A stretch of 64,000 nt of DNA from Hymenoscyphus infarciens (Eukaryota; Ascomycota; Leotiomycetes; Helotiales; Helotiaceae), in contig LLCB01000052.1 in the NCBI GenBank assembly GCA_001414345.1, positions 62,001 through 126,000 of the forward strand, given 5' to 3'. The position numbers and the translations under genes were made by a program. The notes under the pieces are model-generated. The model was not told where the DNA came from. It did no database searches and saw nothing but the letters and a program-made list of their open reading frames with translations. This document shows positions 58,313 to 64,000 of this stretch, in pieces (positions within the stretch are counted from its first letter, which is position 1; each line of letters begins with the position of its first letter).

Positions 58313-59671
58313 AGATACGAATCGTCAAGAATAAACCAATCTTTGATATAATTTGGTCGATTTGGTGCACTTTGGTGTCAAGCCAGTTGAAAATAGGTTG
58401 AAAGGTGTCTAGGTATGACTCTATGCTCTAAAGTTTCTTATATCTCCTCACTTTATCTTGCAATTTTCCAACGACGAGCTCGTACTCGTACTTACTATAC
58501 AGATTGTACTTGCAATTCACCCTAAAAAGGATAAATGAGCACTGATTTTACGCTAACCCAAACTCATTTGAAACCATCATTTTGGTGACAAAAGTTCATG
58601 ATAACTGCCCTACCTTTAAACAGAGTTAATATGCTTTTACGTTGCATTGACTGAATAGTCTGTACTCCCCCCCCCCTAAATAAATGTTAAACCTGAACCT
58701 TTGTTTTTGGTGCAATACCCGCACAATTTTAGTTGTCAGAAATAACATTTAATTAGGGGAGGGTGGGCTGGGGTTTACTGGACTATGTGTATCAATGCTC
58801 TCTCCAATTGGCCTCTTGTTACCCCTCGATTCGCTTATCTTAGAGATCCATTTCAAAAGTGGGAGGAACCACATATCATGCCTCACCCCAATGCTTGTTT
58901 GTACTTACCTCCGTTACCCCTGCAATATAATTGTGACAACGTTCGAATTTTCCCGAGGTCAGTGATAAGATAAGTATCCAGGGTCCAATCTCTTTGACAT
59001 ACCAACCTCTCAAACCAATTACATCTTTATCGGCTGTATCTAGTGTACGGGCTCTGCTGGATGGAAACTCACCAGTAAGTTGGGGATTTATATAAGCTAT
59101 CTCCTTGCTAGCTAATCATTCTACATGAATATCAGGTCATTACTGCAGGAAGAGAGTTGAGACAACCTTACCTTATGGTTTGAAAGTACCACTAGTGCAC
59201 GTTTATTTGGTTACTAGTTCAGCGGCACCGATTCATCAGTCCTGAGTTACTTCCCCGCCGTTGTGTCCCTGGGATTGGTAGATGCACGAGCAAGGTCTCT
59301 TTTTGCCTATCAATTGCCTCCCTAAGACATTGCAGCTTCTCGGATGTGTTAAATCGGGGCTCGGATATCGTTCATTGGGTTGTATTTCTTATTTGTCTGA
59401 TTGGGCCTCTTCGCCCATTTGGGGGCCTGATTTTGCTTATCAGGAGAGGCGGATAACTAGACGATCTCCATTCTCAGAAACATCAGAGTTGCCTCCGGCA
59501 ACCTGATGCAAGCCCTAGATAGAGTACTGAGAGTGGACCATGATGGGATCATGGTTAAGACGTGAGACAATGAATGTTTATTTGGGATAAGTATATAAGG
59601 ATATTTCTCAATCCCGATGTTTCTGGTGTTATCCCCAAACTTGATCGTTACACTATTTTATTTTTGCTGCC
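58313..59671. other. 1.35-kb spacer upstream of the DUR3-like gene
   Basis: Includes a C-homopolymer at about 58667-58676. No gene recognised. Its right end probably contains the DUR3-like promoter; no GATA-site claim is made. Confidence 0.45.
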
Positions 59672-62037
59672 ATGGCTACTGACGTGATTGCACCTTCTCT
59701 TCCCCAGGGTGTGGGCTACGGGGTTGTTGTTGGAATTGGGGTAGGGACAAGCTATAACCCCAGCCTCCACAATTTTTAACATATTTAGTTCTTCTTTGCT
59801 ATCCTCATGGCCGGAATATCTTATGTTCAAGTATGTAGCATCGTTTCAATCTCAGTCCGGGTTATCTTGCTAACTTGATGGGAAGAATCGCTACACCAAG
59901 TACTCCACGAAAGGAAGCGAAGAGTTCAACACTGCTAGTAGAAGCGTGAAATCTGGATTGATAGCCTCTGGTATCGTTTCTGCGTGGACATGGGCTGCTA
60001 CACTTCTACAGAGTTGTACTGTTGCTTATTCTTATGGCATTTCCGGTCCTTTCTGGGTAAGTAACCTGACTTTATCATCTAAACACTAGCTAATATATCT
60101 CAGTGTCAGTTCCATGTTTCTACGATCACATGCTCTACTGACACATTTAGATGCCGCTGGAGCGACCGTGCAAATTTTCATGTTCGCTATTCTTGCTTGT
60201 AAGGTCAAGCAGAATGCACCACGCTGCCACACCTTTCTGGAAATTATACAGAGACGCTATGGAACAACCGCTCACATCATCTTCATTTGCTTTGCGTTAC
60301 TTTGCAATATTTTGGTTGCTAGTCAATTGTTACTAGGCGGCAGTGCGGTCGTCACTGCGCTAACTGGCATGAATGTCTATGCTGCCATCTTTCTGATTCC
60401 ACTTGGAGTTTGTGTTTATGTGGTTTTAGGTGGTTTGAGAGCTACATTTTTGTGTAAGGTCATTTTTACACCCTAGAATTGAGGATGAGAGCTAATACTA
60501 GAACCCTGATAGGCGATTACACTCACACGTTCATTGTCATGATCATCATCTTGTACTTCATGCTCAGCGTCTACACCTCAAACCATCTCATCGGTTCACC
60601 TGAGAGAATGTTTGAACTCCTCCACGAAGCAGCAAAACTTCGGCCGGTAGAGGGAAACCAAGATGGATCATACCTAACCTTGAAGTCTAACTTTGGACTT
60701 GTTTTCGGCGTCATTCAACTGTGTTCTGGAATGGGAACCGTCTTTCTCGACCAAGGGTACTGGCAAAGAGCAATTGCATCCCGCCCCACCACCGCTGTCA
60801 AAGCTTACATCTTAGGAGGAATGGCTTGGTTCGCAATTCCCTTCGGATTTGCAACAACACTCGGTCTCGCAGCGGTAGCATTAACCAACAACCCAGCATA
60901 TCCAACTTACCCGAACCCCATGAGTTCTTCCCAGATCTCATCCGGTCTTTCGGCGCCATTTGCTGCCGTCGCTCTCCTCGGCAACCATGGAGCTATTGCG
61001 CTTCTATTAACCCTCTTCATGGCAGTAACATCTTCATCCTCAAGCGAGCTTATCGCCGTTTCCTCAATTCTAACCTTCGACATCTACAAAATGTACATCC
61101 GTCCCCAAGCCACTCCCGCTCAACTAATCGCCATTTCGCATTATATGATTCTACTTTTTGGCGTCGTAATGGCAGTCTTCGCCTGCATCTGGAACGCAAT
61201 CGGCATCGATCTCGGCTGGCTATTCCTCACCATGGGTCTCCTAATAGGCGGCGCCGTATTTCCAGCAGCATTCTCCGTGACCTGGAAGAAACAAAGTAAA
61301 TTTGGTGCTATAGCAGGTTGTTTGGGAGGACTAGCATCCGGGCTGACTGCTTGGCTTGTTACTGCTAAGGTTTACTACGGGGAATTGACCATCACCACTA
61401 CGGCTGGAAATTATCCTACCCTTGCGGGAAACCTGGGAGCGGTATTGATGGGATTGATCATTACGTTTTGTGTCTCCTATGCTAAGCCGGATGATTTCGA
61501 TTGGGAAATCACCCGCGGGATAAATGCCGTGGTCTGTGAGGAGGGAGAATTCCATGGTGAGCTTGCTGGGCATGCGACACCGGTATCTGATGGGGTACCT
61601 GGGGATATGGAGAAGAAGGATATCGATGAGGCGGGGATTGATCATGGACAGGGACAGATTATTGTTGAGGAGGAGAGGGAGGAGAAGGAGGATAAAGCCA
61701 TCATGGAGGATCCGAAGCTTTTGAATGGGGCTTTTAGGTTTGCGGTTGTGGCGGCGGTTGTTTTGACGTTGGTTATGGAGTTTGTTTTCCCCCTTTCTTT
61801 TTTCTTTTGCATTCCAATCCCGCCAATTCTTTGGAAGCTAACGAGGCCTTGAATAGTATCATAATACCTATCCCTATGTTCCTCTCGCATTACATCTTCA
61901 GTCAAGACTTCTTCCTGGGGTGGATCATAATCAGTTTCATCTGGGTGTTCTTTGCGTTGGGTACTTGTGCTATCCTGCCGCTATGGGAAGCTAAAGGATT
62001 CTTCTTGGGTTTCTGGGGTGCGGTAAGAGGGAAGTAG
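59672..62037 (+). CDS. DUR3-like urea/polyamine sodium-solute symporter
   Basis: Plasma-membrane active transporter of urea (and polyamines in yeast) of the SSF family. Six exons, 59672-59740, 59789-59830, 59886-60060, 60151-60453, 60513-61779 and 61857-62037, close in phase to 678 residues. The N-terminus is family-typical ([20 protein letters not shown]). Then [94 protein letters not shown], the long loop after [34 protein letters not shown] and [12 protein letters not shown]. At the exon 3/4 junction the usual FWYAAGA reads FWVNAAGA with a GTAACC donor; a one-base loss with the GTAAGT donor is the alternative. Nitrogen regulation is likely by family, not shown here. Confidence 0.92.
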
Positions 62038-62104
62038 ACGGTGCTATGGTACTGGATATTGACCGAGAAAGATAGAAACAGAAAGCGAAACTAGAATATA
62101 AGAT

Positions 62105-63282
62105 TTAAAGACGAAATTTTAAGCTTCCCGCAATTATTAGGACCGCAAGGTAGCCAGCCACTGCTTCAAACCAACCCGCAACGAGAAGGAAATGCATCTT
62201 CCTGTCCAGAGGTGTCACGTGTTCAGCAACCTTTGAGGCGTCCTGGCGAGTAAAGTCCTTCTCCAACCTGACTACAGACACAGTCCCATATGGCAAAAGA
62301 CCTGGAACAAAAACTAATTGACGATACTCGCAAACAAAGTCCATTGGGTGTCGTACTGCAGGAATAGACGAAAGGTTCTCGCAGTCAAGTACCCGAGCTG
62401 TTGTCTCTTTCTCAACATCAAAAACCAATTTGTGTAAACGTTCTGTCAAGTAGCTGACATCTCCAACTGTTGGTCTGCTGACTGCCCTTGTCTTGCAAAC
62501 AGGGCACTTTGGAGTTTGAATAGGATTTCTTGCGTTCGCACCGAGGCACATCCAGCAGCGCAACCCTAGCACTGGAAAATAACATCCTCCACAAAAACAA
62601 AAGTCATACCACCATATACGGATTACGTTTCTAGGTTTGAACTCGTGTGTCCAGGCAAGTAGTTTCCACTTCGCTGTTTCTCCGCGAATCGACTTTGGGG
62701 GAGTACTCTGTTGCATTTGAAGCAGGGGAGATGATCTTGCATTTGAGTCGCTTTGATCTCTGTTTCCAAACTTTTTTGTGTGATATCGAAAAGGTATCGA
62801 AATTTGTTGCATGTTTGTGATAGGCAGATTTGAGATTTGTAGTTCAAAAGTTCTACTACGCGAGTCAAAACTTCAGGTGGCAAAGACGCCAGAAGACGGT
62901 GTCCCTCCTTTGCTGGAAAGCCATTTTAGTCGTCGGAATTGGTTGCTGGCTTCTGCGTTCCCACGGAGGAGTTTAATTCGTGTAAACCTTTGACATCTGG
63001 CAAGTCAAGATTAGGTTCCGTGTCTTCTTTTTCTCCTATGGCGCTTAATACTTCATTGTCGCATTATTTATCTTGTACGTCGGTGTCTTTAGCATCTGTG
63101 CTTGTAGGACCCTCGACGTTGTGCAAACTGTGAGGGGTGAAAAATGTGGTTCTAGGTCCCTCAGTCTGGGTCCCTACGGATCTTGTGGGTGCTTCAAAAT
63201 TCCAGAGAATTCCCACGGCCTTAGAAAGAATCTTTCCATGAATATCTTCTCTCTGAGATCTGATAAATTGCCTAGTGGCCAT
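62105..63282 (-). pseudogene. F-box protein with zinc-ribbon-like Cys pairs, probably disrupted
   Basis: F-box proteins recruit substrates to SCF ubiquitin ligases. The F-box SLPPEVLTRVVELLNYKSQI and CLSQTCNKFRYLFD is at 62890-62800, followed by CFKCNRVLPQSRFAEKQ. After a frame change near 62680 come CFCGGCYFP, CWMCLGANAR and CPVCKTR, then a long tail ending in a hydrophobic segment (FLLVAGWFEAVAGYLAVLII). A 72-residue N-terminal frame from 63282 contains SVGTQTEG, and SSVGTQKPA recurs just before the F-box; a TAA sits between them and another before the F-box. A 98-nt intron (GTGG...CCAG) could join the two halves but would remove Cys pairs. I lean to a pseudogene but an unsolved gene model is possible. 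Confidence 0.55.
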
Positions 63283-64000
63283 GCTGCAGGATACACGATT
63301 TAGTACTCCGGTTCTAAGGGTGAGGAATGTATGCTTCAATTAACATGCAGAATCAAACCCGTCAATAATATACAATGCTGCATCTCCCAAAGGGGGGGGG
63401 TTCGAATTTCTGGGCTGTGCTTTAGCGCCAGGGCATAAACTAGGCTCCGGGGTGGCCATCCTGTTATTGGGTGTTTTCCAGGTGTGCAAGCCCGCCTTGC
63501 CTTCTGTAACACGCCACGCGCCATGTCCTAAGCGTGCCGAAGAAAAGGATGCGGATTGAAATTAGCGTGGGAAAGAAATTGAGGAGTAACTTATCTCAAA
63601 ATCTCAGTGCGAGGCAGCAAAACTATTAATCGGTCGCATCTCGCTTAGCCAAGGGGTAGAAAAACTTGTCAAATAAGCTCAACACCGCGACCTTTTTCAC
63701 GATTCTACGTTGCTTTTAACCGGGGCGTTGAGTTCATCAAGTAAAGATTGATTCTTTCTCCTCCATACACTTTGCCGACACGTTTTCCTGCGTTCCACAT
63801 GCTTCGAGCCTGTCCATTCAGCACTGCATGTCTCCTAGTTCCATTCTCCAGAAACAATAGCCTCTACAAGCCCTTCTCGTGATGAACGATGGCTCCTGGG
63901 AACCGGATAAAAATTGTGCGACAGCAATGAAAAGAACTACATTGCTTGCAAACATACAATCTTCGCTCAACTCATACATCTCGTTGTCCCACAATATCCA
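63283..64000. other. Right-end spacer, no gene recognised
   Basis: Includes a G-homopolymer at about 63392-63400. Open frames are short and unlike proteins. It may be the upstream region of a gene beyond the window. Confidence 0.4.

Overview
The window is nuclear DNA of a filamentous ascomycete (Pezizomycotina). Most introns are 45-100 nt with GT..AG ends and CTAAC-like branch points. Characteristic families are present: HET domain, CFEM/Pth11-like membrane protein, NACHT (STAND) protein, hybrid histidine kinase with GAF, fungal MFS transporters and a DUR3-type symporter. A leotiomycete origin is my guess from the style of the families; the sequence does not prove it. No tRNA, rRNA or CRISPR was seen. 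Strand coordinates below are my own splice reconstructions; where exon phases close perfectly I say so.

Layout. 1-3008 (-): HET-domain protein running off the left edge. 3850-5862 (-): CFEM plus seven-helix Pth11-like protein. 6113-6643 (-): small candidate secreted protein. 7244-8400 (+): Gfo/Idh/MocA oxidoreductase. 9879-10148 (+) and 10145-10462 (-): two small genes overlapping at their stop codons. 11141-12943 (+): dead asparaginyl-tRNA synthetase copy. 12944-15311: AT-rich, with an inverted repeat. 15312-18583 (+): broken NACHT/ankyrin-like STAND gene. 18647-19392 (-): lipocalin-like protein. 22647-25342 (+): secreted GH3 glycosidase. 26078-27134 (+): broken SDR. 27698-28147 (+): orphan. 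29911-30744 (-): cell-surface single-pass protein. 31454-32528 (+): dead GT32 glycosyltransferase. 34170-35873 (-): dead UNC93-like MFS. 37054-38874 (-): sugar transporter. 42278-43110 (+): dead histidine phosphatase. 43850-45143 (-): dead alpha/beta-hydrolase of the NLR-associated type. 46169-50675 (-): intact 13-exon hybrid histidine kinase. 51701-52131 (-) and 52538-54041 (+): complex I B12 subunit and the CAF1/POP2 deadenylase, divergently arranged. 54740-62037: NAD(P)-binding protein, GST kappa, SDR and a DUR3-like urea symporter. 62105-63282 (-): F-box gene, probably broken.

The striking theme is the mix of perfectly spliceable genes (kinase, CAF1, GH3, DUR3, GST kappa, sugar transporter) with at least seven recognisable but disabled genes. 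In several, Trp, Gln or Arg codons have apparently become stops through C-to-T or G-to-A changes (TGG to TAG or TGA, CAG to TAG, CGA to TGA), often with small indels. This fits loss of paralogs under a RIP-like mutational pressure, or rapid turnover of accessory genes. Three loci (HET protein, NACHT STAND, alpha/beta-hydrolase) belong to families linked to fungal allorecognition and regulated cell death. I found no convincing new multi-gene system or biosynthetic cluster.
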